This document shows, piece by piece, positions 44,320 through 52,213 of a stretch of DNA of 64,000 bases (positions are counted from its first letter, which is position 1; the number at the start of each line of letters is the position of its first letter). The position numbers were made by a program, and so were the translations under genes. This stretch comes from JAEKNW01 sp963677815 (GTDB taxonomy: Bacteria; Cloacimonadota; Cloacimonadia; Cloacimonadales; JAFGVF01). The stretch lies in NCBI GenBank assembly GCA_963677815.1, contig OY782499.1, forward strand, positions 806,001-870,000, read 5' to 3'. The notes beneath the pieces were generated by a model, which made no database searches, had not been told where the DNA came from, and was given only the letters and a program-made list of their open reading frames with translations.

Positions 44320-44820
44320 ATGAAAAAAGTTCTTGTGGCTGTTATTCTTGTAATTGTCTCTAATTTGCTATTTGCATCTGAGTATACTTCTAAACACTTA
44401 GCTCCTATTAATAGTGATAGAGTTATTGAAATCAATAATATAGAGACTGAGAAGGGAAGAGATTACTATGTTTTTTGTGACACTCTTGATTTGATTTATG
44501 AAGTAGAAGAGGGTTATGAAGTTTATGGCTTTGTTAGAACTCTTGCTAGTGATGGAATAGAACCTGATTTGAATATCTATCTAAATGATACCCTTTCTAT
44601 GTTGCTCTCCGTCCTAGTAGATAAATCTGTTAAATACACTTCAGATAATTATCCTCAACTTTCAAGAGCTAAGAAGGTTTATATAACTCCTCAAAAAGAA
44701 ACCTGTCAAATTAGATTAACCACATCAAGTAAAGAACCTTTAATGATTAGAATGTATAAAAAGAAAGCTACTTTGTTAAATCAAAATGAAGGCAAAAGAA
44801 ATCAGGATATAAGAATATGA
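44320..44820 (+). CDS. Exported protein of the polyglutamate locus, unknown
   Basis: 166 residues. The signal peptide (about residues 1-19, LLFAS) is followed by a mature domain of about 145 residues, mainly beta with four Cys-poor segments (YVFCDTLDLIYEVEEGYEVY). I do not recognise it. It starts at the base after the pgsW stop and its own stop overlaps the barrel gene (ATGA), so all five genes are probably one operon. A periplasmic role in chain export or anchoring is inferred. Confidence 0.82.
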   Translation: MKKVLVAVILVIVSNLLFASEYTSKHLAPINSDRVIEINNIETEKGRDYYVFCDTLDLIYEVEEGYEVYGFVRTLASDGIEPDLNIYLNDTLSMLLSVLVDKSVKYTSDNYPQLSRAKKVYITPQKETCQIRLTTSSKEPLMIRMYKKKATLLNQNEGKRNQDIRI

Positions 44821-45812
44821 AGAAATTTATAGTTCTAAACCTTTTCCTATTTTGTGTTAGTCTTGTATTTGCTGAAATATCAATGACTTTCACCAACCAA
44901 GTATCCTATAGTGATAATGTTTTTCAATTATCAGATGATGATTTAGATAGTCATGATGCAGGTGATGATTTCACTTACATTGAAACAAGTGATGACCTGA
45001 TTAATTCTGCTAAATTGAGTCTTTATAGTAGAAATCAACTTGGAAAAGTTAGATATGACTTCTATGTTCGCGGTACTTATGATTACTACTTAAAGAATAA
45101 TGATAAATCTAAACCTTCTATATCAACAGGATTTGGTATTAACACAAAAACTTTTGATACTTCAATAATGTATGGCTATTATCCTGGAAACTATGTTCGT
45201 AAATATCGTGATAAAGATGGTTCAGACCTAGATGAAAAATTCGAGTATGACAAAAACTTATATAAGTTTGATGCTCAATATCGATTCACTCGAAAGGCTT
45301 ATTTATTAGCTTATCTTAAATTTGAACAGTATTATCACAATGAATATTTTACAGAATATGATGGTGATGCAATAACTCCTGGTTTAGGTCTTAAATACTC
45401 ATTTTCTGAATTATACTTAGAGGGTTGGTACTACTACAGGGTTTATGAAACTCATGATGATATCGTCCCAGATGATGAAATTTCAGATCAATCTTATGAG
45501 AGTAACATTTATAGTGCTAGCATTAAAATGAAGAAAATCAAAACAAAGAGATTTGATTATCGTCCTGTTCTAGATTTTCAGTACGAAAAAAGATATTATG
45601 ATGGTTGGGATAAATATCATAATGGTAGAGAAGATGATACTATCACTTTCAACCCTAGTATTAAGTTCTATTTAACAGATTATTTGAATATTAGTCTTGA
45701 CTATACATCGAAAATTAGGAATGTGTCTTCTGAGAGTCAAAGTGTAGAAGACAGTAAATCATATCAAGAAAATGAAATGTCTATCTCCTTTGAAATACCG
45801 ATAAAATTTTAA
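44817..45812 (+). CDS. Predicted outer-membrane beta-barrel of the polyglutamate locus
   Basis: A 331-residue protein with a signal peptide (about residues 1-19) and alternating amphipathic, Tyr-rich strands throughout (RNQLGKVRYDFYVRGTYDYY). It ends in Phe (ISFEIPIKF), typical of barrels assembled by Bam. Acidic loops are numerous. The start overlaps the previous stop. As Gram-negative polyglutamate must cross the outer membrane, this barrel is a candidate exporter, though it could be a structural OMP. Confidence 0.82.
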   Translation: MKKFIVLNLFLFCVSLVFAEISMTFTNQVSYSDNVFQLSDDDLDSHDAGDDFTYIETSDDLINSAKLSLYSRNQLGKVRYDFYVRGTYDYYLKNNDKSKPSISTGFGINTKTFDTSIMYGYYPGNYVRKYRDKDGSDLDEKFEYDKNLYKFDAQYRFTRKAYLLAYLKFEQYYHNEYFTEYDGDAITPGLGLKYSFSELYLEGWYYYRVYETHDDIVPDDEISDQSYESNIYSASIKMKKIKTKRFDYRPVLDFQYEKRYYDGWDKYHNGREDDTITFNPSIKFYLTDYLNISLDYTSKIRNVSSESQSVEDSKSYQENEMSISFEIPIKF

Positions 45813-45827
45813 CTTGAGGTGTGCATT

Positions 45828-46103
45828 ATGTTCAAGAGTGAGTCAAATAAAGAGAAGATTAAAGAGTTTCTCTATCTAATTGAAAATGAGAAAGTAGATT
45901 TAAGACGCTTCACTCGACCTGTATTGGTATGGACTATTAAAGAACAAAGAGTTTGTTATACAATATGGGAAGAGGATTTACTCAACAGATTTGGTTTAGA
46001 AAATGTTGATGGCTGGGATTATGATGAAGACATCAGCTTTGCTCCAGATTGGATTTTAGATGATGATGACTTGTTATTCGATGACGACGATGATGATTTT
46101 TAA
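45828..46103 (+). CDS. Small acidic hypothetical protein
   Basis: 91 residues, with no signal peptide or membrane helix. The N-terminal half is basic and mixed (KEKIKEFLYLIENEKVDLRR). The C-terminal 30 residues are extremely acidic (DWILDDDDLLFDDDDDDF). TTGAGGTGTGCATT precedes the ATG at 45828; an in-frame GTG at 45819 lies within this site. It is unrecognised. It ends the polyglutamate operon, 15 bases after the barrel gene and just before a terminator. Confidence 0.75.
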   Translation: MFKSESNKEKIKEFLYLIENEKVDLRRFTRPVLVWTIKEQRVCYTIWEEDLLNRFGLENVDGWDYDEDISFAPDWILDDDDLLFDDDDDDF

Positions 46104-46128
46104 TAAATTATAACAAAAGAATTTGAAG

Positions 46129-46160
46129 CAAGAGTGTGGGTTAAACACTCTTGTTTTTTT
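46129..46160 (+). terminator. Intrinsic terminator of the polyglutamate operon
   Basis: CAAGAGTGT (46129-46137) pairs with ACACTCTTG (46145-46153), followed by a T run. Confidence 0.9.
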
Positions 46161-46180
46161 ATGTAAGTATAGAGGATTTT

Positions 46181-47191
46181 ATGAATACTGCAGTAATAGG
46201 TGGTGGTTCTTGGGGCTTAGCACTTGCTAACTTGCTTCATGATAACGGACATTTAGTAAAAGTATGGGAATATAATAAAGATTATGTTGAATTAATCAGA
46301 ACAAGTGGTAGGAATGACAACTTCCTTCCCGGTATAGATATTGAAGTCCAGGTTTCAAACCAGCTTCAAGAAGTTATCGATAGCAATACTGAAATGATAA
46401 TTCTAGCTACTCCTTCTTCCTTTTTGAAAGAAATTATCCAAAAAATAGAAGAATTCATTATCAAAGCAAATCAACTGAAGTATATAATCAATGTTGCTAA
46501 GGGTTTTGATCATTCAAATGGAGATATTCTATCTGAGATGATTAAAAAGAATCTACCTAAAGATTATGCAAAACTTGTCTGTGTCTTATCAGGACCTAGT
46601 CATGCCGAAGAAGTAGCCATGAAAAAGCCCACGACTGTTACTATCGCTGGAGAAGACTTAAACTATTTAAAAGAGGCTCAAGAAGCTTTTAGTAATGATT
46701 ATTTTAGGGTGTATAGTACAAATGATATTGTGGGGGTTGAACTTGGTGGTGCTCTAAAAAACGTGATTGCCTTGGCCGCAGGAATCGTTGTTGGACTAGG
46801 CTTTGGAGATAATACCTTGGGAGCTTTATTAACTAGAGGTAATGTTGAGATTAAAAGATTAGCCCTGGCAATGGGAGCTAAACCAGAAACTCTAGATGGC
46901 TTAGCTGGTATGGGGGATTTGATTACTACAGCAATATCTCCTCATAGTCGTAATAGATATGTAGGGGTTGAACTTGGTAAAGGGAGAGATTTACAGGATA
47001 TTTTAGCAAATATGAAGATGGTAGCAGAGGGTGTCTTAGCAACTAATACAACTTATATGTTAGCGCAAAAGAACTCTATTGATATGCCCATAGTTGAAGC
47101 AACTTATAAGATTTTACATAAGGAAATATCTGCCCCTCAAGCTATTAGAGAACTAATGCTGAGAAAACTAAAACGAGAAAAATGGATGTAA
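46181..47191 (+). CDS. gpsA: Glycerol-3-phosphate dehydrogenase [NAD(P)+]
   Basis: A 336-residue cytosolic enzyme that reduces dihydroxyacetone phosphate to sn-glycerol-3-phosphate for phospholipid synthesis. The N-terminal Rossmann motif is VIGGGSWGLALANLL. LSGPSHAEEVAMKKPT near residue 137 and GGALKNVIALAAGI near 188 (with the catalytic Lys) are diagnostic. The ATG at 46181 follows AGAGGATTTT; an in-frame TTG at 46151 lies inside the preceding terminator and is rejected. Confidence 0.96.
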   Translation: MNTAVIGGGSWGLALANLLHDNGHLVKVWEYNKDYVELIRTSGRNDNFLPGIDIEVQVSNQLQEVIDSNTEMIILATPSSFLKEIIQKIEEFIIKANQLKYIINVAKGFDHSNGDILSEMIKKNLPKDYAKLVCVLSGPSHAEEVAMKKPTTVTIAGEDLNYLKEAQEAFSNDYFRVYSTNDIVGVELGGALKNVIALAAGIVVGLGFGDNTLGALLTRGNVEIKRLALAMGAKPETLDGLAGMGDLITTAISPHSRNRYVGVELGKGRDLQDILANMKMVAEGVLATNTTYMLAQKNSIDMPIVEATYKILHKEISAPQAIRELMLRKLKREKWM

Positions 47192-47218
47192 ACAGCTTAA
47201 TACCTTCTTATCTTGTTC

Positions 47219-47276
47219 CTTGATTGTTACTGTCTCATATAATTTCCAATAAAGTATAGAGATAGTGACAGTCAAG
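47219..47276. repeat. Hairpin repeat family C, copy 3
   Basis: CTTGATTGTTACTGTCTC pairs with the far arm ending GTGACAGTCAAG, with two mismatches in the outer 12 bp. Confidence 0.75.
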
Positions 47277-47294
47277 GCATAGCATACTACGTTA

Positions 47295-47512
47295 AACCCA
47301 AATAATGCAAGAGATCTTTGAGAATAGCACTATATTCTTTTGCAAAAGTAACTTACATAATTCTACCGAATATATATATTATATGGATTTTATAGGTGCA
47401 CCCCCTGTATCCCCCTCAAAGAAGGGGATTTTGCTAAAAGAATCTGCACTCTTCACCTGTGATACGTAGCTTTAGCGAAGTATTACTAAAGCTCTACTGC
47501 ACCATCTGGGTT
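47295..47512. repeat. Palindromic repeat family B, copy 6
   Basis: 218 bp, almost identical to copy 5, including the inner ATCCCC...GGGGAT hairpin and the GTAGCTTTAGCGAAG module. The flanks do not show a clean duplication. Confidence 0.85.
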
Positions 47513-47531
47513 AAAGATAAACAAAATAAAT

Positions 47532-47647
47532 GGCTCTCTTCAAAGTAGAGAGGGAGCTAAATATAATAGTAAATGAAGAAGCTTATTATCCTCATAGCTC
47601 CAGAGGAGTGAATTTATGCTAAGACCCACTCTACTTGAGAGAGAGCC
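47532..47647. mobile_element. MITE family D (116 bp, 8-bp target duplication)
   Basis: The ends GGCTCTCTTCAAAGTAGAG and CTCTACTTGAGAGAGAGCC are imperfect inverted repeats. Perfect AAATAAAT flanks stand at 47524-47531 and 47648-47655. It has no coding capacity. A fragment lies at 8454-8490. Confidence 0.85.
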
Positions 47648-47750
47648 AAATAAATTAGTAATTTCTGGGGGAATTAGGAAGTTCGCAAGCCATAATTTTA
47701 GCTAAATAAACAACTTAAGTTTATGATTTACTATTTTTTGTATTTATTCT

Positions 47751-47778
47751 TTGACAAAATTGGCTCATATTATAAAAT
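47751..47778 (+). promoter_or_regulatory. Promoter of the wecA-like gene
   Basis: TTGACA (47751-47756) and TAAAAT (47773-47778) with a 16-base spacer. Confidence 0.55.
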
Positions 47779-47805
47779 TTTACCAAACGTTTAAAAAGGA
47801 AAATC

Positions 47806-48963
47806 ATGATTAGCCATAACATAGTAACAGAGTATTTATCAGTATTTATATTAGCATTTGTATTTGTTTATAGTATAACACCTTGGATAATAAAACTTGC
47901 CCATAAAATCAACTTTGTTGATAACCCAAATGCTAGAAAAATTCATAAGACGGCAATTCCTCTTATGGGGGGGCTTTCTGTTGTTCTAGGTTTTATTGCT
48001 TTAGTTATGTATGATGTTATTATTGTATCTAATAGATTTTTTAATATGAGGTTAATAGGCTATCTCCTAGGTGTGCTTGTCATTGTTTTGGTAGGTTTAA
48101 TTGATGATAAAAGGGGCATGAATCCAATAGTGAAAATGGGTGGACAGTTTTTAGCTTGCTCCTTATTTATCTTCACAAACTTTGGCACTTTAGTCTGGCT
48201 AAATTTGCCATTTGGAAATGATTTAACCTTCCCTGTTATTCTTTTAAACAACGATATTATGTTTAATAATTTCTTTTCAATACCTATTCTTTATCTTTGG
48301 ATGATTGGCTTAATGAATGCTACTAATTTCTTAGACAATATGGATGGGATGATTACAGGTATTTCTGCTATTATAGCTTTAGGCTTTTTTGCCTTTGCTA
48401 TGATAATTAATCCCGATAATACTAGCTCAGCATTGTGGTTAAGTCTTATGGGCTTACTGTCCTTATCCTATGCAGGTTCAGTTTTAGGTTTTCTTCCGTA
48501 TAACTTTAATCCAGCTAAGATTTTCTTAGGAGATGCAGGTTCAATGTTTATTGGTTATTTCCTCTCTTCTATGGGTATATTAATGGCCAACTTTGCTTCT
48601 TTGCAATTCCAAAGCAAGTGGTTTTATCTTCTACCTGTAATATTGATTTCCTATGCAATATTTGATATTTGCTTTGTATCTATAACAAGAAAGAAGGACG
48701 GACGTCTTATCTGGCAAGGGGGTAAAGACCATACAACTCATAGGATTAAAAATCTATTCCATTCAGTTAAAGTTACAGCTCTCTTGATCTATGCAATAAA
48801 CATAATAGTGGTAATTCTCACAGTTATGGTAACAATAATTGGTTCATATGAATTATTATTAGCAATTCTGCTAATCTGTTTGATTTCTTATATTATGTTA
48901 GGAAGAAAACTGTATGCAGTAGAAGTTGAAATTCCTGCTAATCAGCTGAAGAAAAGAGTCTAA
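47806..48963 (+). CDS. WecA/TagO-like undecaprenyl-phosphate sugar-1-phosphate transferase
   Basis: A 385-residue integral membrane enzyme of the MraY/WecA superfamily with about 11 helices. It has VDNPNARKIHKTAIPLMGG near residue 38, the Asp pair GLIDDKRGMNP near 98, NATNFLDNMDGM near 170 and FLGDAGSMFIG near 243. It would load a sugar-1-phosphate, usually GlcNAc, on undecaprenyl phosphate to start a surface glycan. Lack of the MraY-specific context makes WecA/TagO more likely than MraY. Two bases separate it from the next gene. Confidence 0.9.
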   Translation: MISHNIVTEYLSVFILAFVFVYSITPWIIKLAHKINFVDNPNARKIHKTAIPLMGGLSVVLGFIALVMYDVIIVSNRFFNMRLIGYLLGVLVIVLVGLIDDKRGMNPIVKMGGQFLACSLFIFTNFGTLVWLNLPFGNDLTFPVILLNNDIMFNNFFSIPILYLWMIGLMNATNFLDNMDGMITGISAIIALGFFAFAMIINPDNTSSALWLSLMGLLSLSYAGSVLGFLPYNFNPAKIFLGDAGSMFIGYFLSSMGILMANFASLQFQSKWFYLLPVILISYAIFDICFVSITRKKDGRLIWQGGKDHTTHRIKNLFHSVKVTALLIYAINIIVVILTVMVTIIGSYELLLAILLICLISYIMLGRKLYAVEVEIPANQLKKRV

Positions 48964-48964
48964 A

Positions 48965-49702
48965 ATGCAAGTAACTATTCTGGGTACTGCTCCAGGGAAA
49001 TCCTTATTAGGTAAAAGCCATACTTCTTACCTTCTTGAAGATAATCAAATTAAGTTATTGATTGATTGTGGAGAAGGAACTACCCAAAAGCTGATTGCTA
49101 GGGATTTAGTAAAAGACCAGCTAGATTATATTATAATTACTCATTTGCATCCAGATCACGTGACAGGTTTATTTATTCTTTTGCAAACTCTATATTTAAA
49201 CAAAAGAAGTAAGGAATTATTGCTTTTTTTACCTGAAAGTCATGAAGAGTTTAAGAGTTTTATGGAGAAATTATACATCTTTGATGAAAGGTTCAGTTAT
49301 CCTATTAGAATTCAACAATATAATGAAGATACTTTTGAAGAAATAAATATTTATCCATTTAAAAACAGTCATTTGTTTGGTTATAGAGATTTAGTGGCTA
49401 AAAGGAAGGCTAGTAATAAATTATTATCTTATTCAATGTTGATAAAGGGGCAAGATAAGCAATTATTAATTTCTTCTGATATTAGAGGTCTTGAAGACAT
49501 TAAAGAGAAATTAGTAGCTTGTGATGTTTTAATATTGGATGGTATTCACCCACCTGAGGAATCTATAAAAAAATTTTTATCAAAAAGCAAAATCGAGGTT
49601 TATATTACACATGGAGACTATGAAAAATTACACGAGAAATTTATCAACCAACTTAACAGCAGAGTTAGAATAGCGGAGGAAGATGATGAGATTATTATCT
49701 AG
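48965..49702 (+). CDS. RNase Z-like metallo-beta-lactamase-fold hydrolase
   Basis: A 245-residue cytosolic protein with the MBL fold: THLHPDHVTGLF near residue 59 (metal ligands), SSDIRG near 170 replacing the usual GD motif, and ITHGDYEKLH near 217. The opening VTILGTAPG and LIDCGEGTTQKLI match RNase Z-like proteins. It may process tRNA 3' ends or act on another phosphodiester. The next gene starts within its last codons. Confidence 0.82.
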   Translation: MQVTILGTAPGKSLLGKSHTSYLLEDNQIKLLIDCGEGTTQKLIARDLVKDQLDYIIITHLHPDHVTGLFILLQTLYLNKRSKELLLFLPESHEEFKSFMEKLYIFDERFSYPIRIQQYNEDTFEEINIYPFKNSHLFGYRDLVAKRKASNKLLSYSMLIKGQDKQLLISSDIRGLEDIKEKLVACDVLILDGIHPPEESIKKFLSKSKIEVYITHGDYEKLHEKFINQLNSRVRIAEEDDEIII

Positions 49703-51188
49703 TTTATTATTTATATCCTTAGCTTTATTGGTTGCTTGTGAATCAAATCGTTATACTAAGGCAGTATCATCTTATGATGAAGGGAAATATACTATTTCAA
49801 TAGAAGAAATTGATTCCTATTTAAAAGAATCCACTAATGGTGCTTATGAAACTAATGCCGAACTTATTAGAAGTAAGTCCTATCAACAACTAGCCCTTAG
49901 AGCCTTTAATGCAGATAACTTAGCCTTGGCAACCAGATTTAGTATATTAGCAAATTCTGAAGCTGTTGATACATTACTTGCTAGATGTTATTATGACTTT
50001 GCTCAGAACTCATTCAAGAAGGGAGAAAAAGAAAAGGCTGAGGCCTTTTACAATCAAATTTTATTAGAAACACCCTCTGCAAGATTTGTTCCTGAAGTTC
50101 TTTATTACAAAATGAATGATTTATATACCAGTAATCCTCAAGAATATCTTGAAGTATGGGATTACTACAAAGAACTTTATCCAACTTACAAGGGTAATGC
50201 TTACGAACTAAAGGCAAGAAAGATAATTAAAGACTTTACCCAAACCCTGATAGAAGATGCTTTAGAAATGCCTTCTGAAGAGGGATTAGAGTTACTACTT
50301 GAATTTTCAGAATACACTGTTGGGGATAAAGTAGATACTAAGTCTGCTATTGCCCAAATATATATTAGAATTGCTGAAGAATCTATTAGTGAAAGCGATT
50401 TCATTAAAGCTGATGAGAACTTCAAACTAGCAGTTTTTTATAATCCTGAGATTAAAGAATTTGTAAAAGAAAGATTATTAGCAATTGCTGACCAATATAT
50501 TGAGGCAGGGCAGAAATATGTAGAGAAAAGAGATTTTGATAATGCTTTCCTATTATTTAATAGAACTTTCGATGTAATTCCTGGCTATAAAAAAGCACTT
50601 AATATTATTCAGGAAACTACTATTCTGCTTAACAACATTGAACAAGCTAATGAATTATATAAACGAGGTCAAGCTCTAGAAAAAGCTAATCTTAGATCTA
50701 TCTTTTCAGATGTTAAAGCAAAACTAACTGCCAGTGAAAGAAATGATTATGAAATTAAAAGATATCAAAGAGTCTTAAAGCTTTATGAAGAAGCATATGA
50801 TTTTGACTCTCTTCCGAAATACAGAGCTCTTATAGATTATACTAAAAATATTATTCAGTACCATAAGAATCCTGATACATTCGCAGTAGAAATAATCAAG
50901 AATTATAAATCTTTTATTGTAGATAAGGCAATAACTGATGCTAGAACTTATATTTATGAGAATAATTCTACCTCCTCAGTAACTGATAGTGGCTGGGAAA
51001 TCCTTGTCGCTTCAGGTGCTTATAACTACGAAGTCAGATATTCTTTGATTAGCCTAAATGATAAATTATATTTCCGCTGGCTGGTTAATCTTAGAACAAA
51101 AGAAATTACTCCACTCAATACTCTTTCAGAGCAAGCTCTGAATGGAAAATTTGTGATTGCTCAGGAGGAGGAAAATGATGAAAATTAA
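49686..51188 (+). CDS. TPR-type lipoprotein
   Basis: About 500 residues. The lipobox ALLVAC follows a hydrophobic signal, so an envelope lipoprotein is predicted. The body is alpha-helical with TPR-like repeats (AEAFYNQILLETPSARFVPE, FDNAFLLFNRTFDVIPGYKK). The C-terminus has a small beta-domain. It resembles scaffold lipoproteins and has no catalytic motif. GGAGG lies six bases before the ATG at 49686; the ATG at 49683 is an alternative. It overlaps both neighbours. Confidence 0.82.
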   Translation: MRLLSSLLFISLALLVACESNRYTKAVSSYDEGKYTISIEEIDSYLKESTNGAYETNAELIRSKSYQQLALRAFNADNLALATRFSILANSEAVDTLLARCYYDFAQNSFKKGEKEKAEAFYNQILLETPSARFVPEVLYYKMNDLYTSNPQEYLEVWDYYKELYPTYKGNAYELKARKIIKDFTQTLIEDALEMPSEEGLELLLEFSEYTVGDKVDTKSAIAQIYIRIAEESISESDFIKADENFKLAVFYNPEIKEFVKERLLAIADQYIEAGQKYVEKRDFDNAFLLFNRTFDVIPGYKKALNIIQETTILLNNIEQANELYKRGQALEKANLRSIFSDVKAKLTASERNDYEIKRYQRVLKLYEEAYDFDSLPKYRALIDYTKNIIQYHKNPDTFAVEIIKNYKSFIVDKAITDARTYIYENNSTSSVTDSGWEILVASGAYNYEVRYSLISLNDKLYFRWLVNLRTKEITPLNTLSEQALNGKFVIAQEEENDEN

Positions 51189-51765
51189 AAAAATAATAAT
51201 CTTATTAATGACTTTCTTACTCGTAATGATAAAGCTTCCAGCTGAAACATTTGATTTAAATAAATTTTCTAATCCCAAGAAATATGGCTGGGAAAATTAT
51301 TTAGATAGAGCTGAATATAGAAAAGATTTGCAAAATAGAAAAGAACTATTACAACTCTATGAAGTGAAAGCGAAATCCATTACTTCTACTATGGCAAAGT
51401 CAGCTATTTTCCCAGGTTGGGGACACTATACTATAGAATCTTATTCCAAAGGACATACCTTCTTAACTGGTGGTATAATCCTCGCTGGAGCTGGTTTGTA
51501 TTTCTATTCTAGGTCCCAAGACTATTATGATAACTATAAAGCAGCTAATCAAATCGATGTGATTACTAGCAATTATGACAAAGCTGAAGAAAACTATAAT
51601 TATGCTATGGTTTTCATAGGCTCTTACATTATTCTTTGGGCTTATAACCTCTATGATAGTGCAGAAAGTACAGAAAGATATAATGCTAACCTCTGGGATA
51701 ATCTAATAAATAATCGTTTTGATAATATATCATTAACTCCAACTAGCTTTGAAGTGAGGTTCTAA
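51175..51765 (+). CDS. DUF5683-like membrane protein
   Basis: About 196 residues: signal or first helix, a polar region, then two hydrophobic segments around SAIFPGWGHYTIES and FLTGGIILAGAGLYFYSRS, and a third near residue 145. The PGWGHY motif resembles DUF5683/P13-type envelope proteins. The function is unknown. AGGAGGAGGAAA precedes the ATG at 51175 (51178 is also possible) and overlaps the end of the TPR lipoprotein gene. Confidence 0.75.
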   Translation: MMKIKKIIILLMTFLLVMIKLPAETFDLNKFSNPKKYGWENYLDRAEYRKDLQNRKELLQLYEVKAKSITSTMAKSAIFPGWGHYTIESYSKGHTFLTGGIILAGAGLYFYSRSQDYYDNYKAANQIDVITSNYDKAEENYNYAMVFIGSYIILWAYNLYDSAESTERYNANLWDNLINNRFDNISLTPTSFEVRF

Positions 51766-52205
51766 TGAAATTTATAAAGTTATTAATCCTATTCTTGTTA
51801 AGCATATTACTCTTTTCTTGTGGCTTAGATAGATCAAATCCTCTTGACCCTGAAAATGGAGATATTGATATTCCTCCTTTGGTTACAGGTATTAATTTAG
51901 CTTCGAGCGGTCAAGGTGCTCAAGAAAAATATGTTGAGATTAGTTGGACTCCTCTTGTTCAAGGGGAAGCTGATGGATACTTCATTTATAGATCAAGATC
52001 ATATAACGGTACTTATGATTTAATCAAGATTATTCATGGAGTCACTCAAGACTCTTATTCAGACAGATTCAAAATAGTCCCTGGTGCTTACTTCTATAAA
52101 ATGTCCTCATTTTGTTATTTAGATCCTACAAGTCCTAATGATAATGAGAGATTAGAAGGTAAATTAAGTAGGCCAGGTGAACCAGGTATTGTAGTACCTG
52201 AATAG
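51765..52205 (+). CDS. Small lipoprotein with fibronectin III-like domain
   Basis: 146 residues. The lipobox LLFSC is followed by GLDRSNPLDPENGD, a start common in small FCB lipoproteins. One fibronectin III-like domain follows (VEISWTPLVQGEADGYFIYR near residue 65, ending KMSSFCYLDP). It is probably surface or periplasmic. The start overlaps the previous stop by one base (TAATG). Confidence 0.8.
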   Translation: MKFIKLLILFLLSILLFSCGLDRSNPLDPENGDIDIPPLVTGINLASSGQGAQEKYVEISWTPLVQGEADGYFIYRSRSYNGTYDLIKIIHGVTQDSYSDRFKIVPGAYFYKMSSFCYLDPTSPNDNERLEGKLSRPGEPGIVVPE

Positions 52206-52213
52206 GATGTCAT

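Larger units (their letters stand above)
47192..47805. other. 0.6 kb repeat island between gpsA and the wecA-like gene
   Basis: Contains, in order, a family-C hairpin (47219-47276), family-B copy 6 (47295-47512), a family-D element (47532-47647) and a promoter (47751-47778). No ORF is supported. Confidence 0.8.

Noticed and set aside
46151..46180. Upstream TTG start for gpsA
   Set aside because: The TTG lies in the terminator T run of the previous operon and would add residues before the Rossmann motif, while the ATG at 46181 has a good ribosome-binding site.
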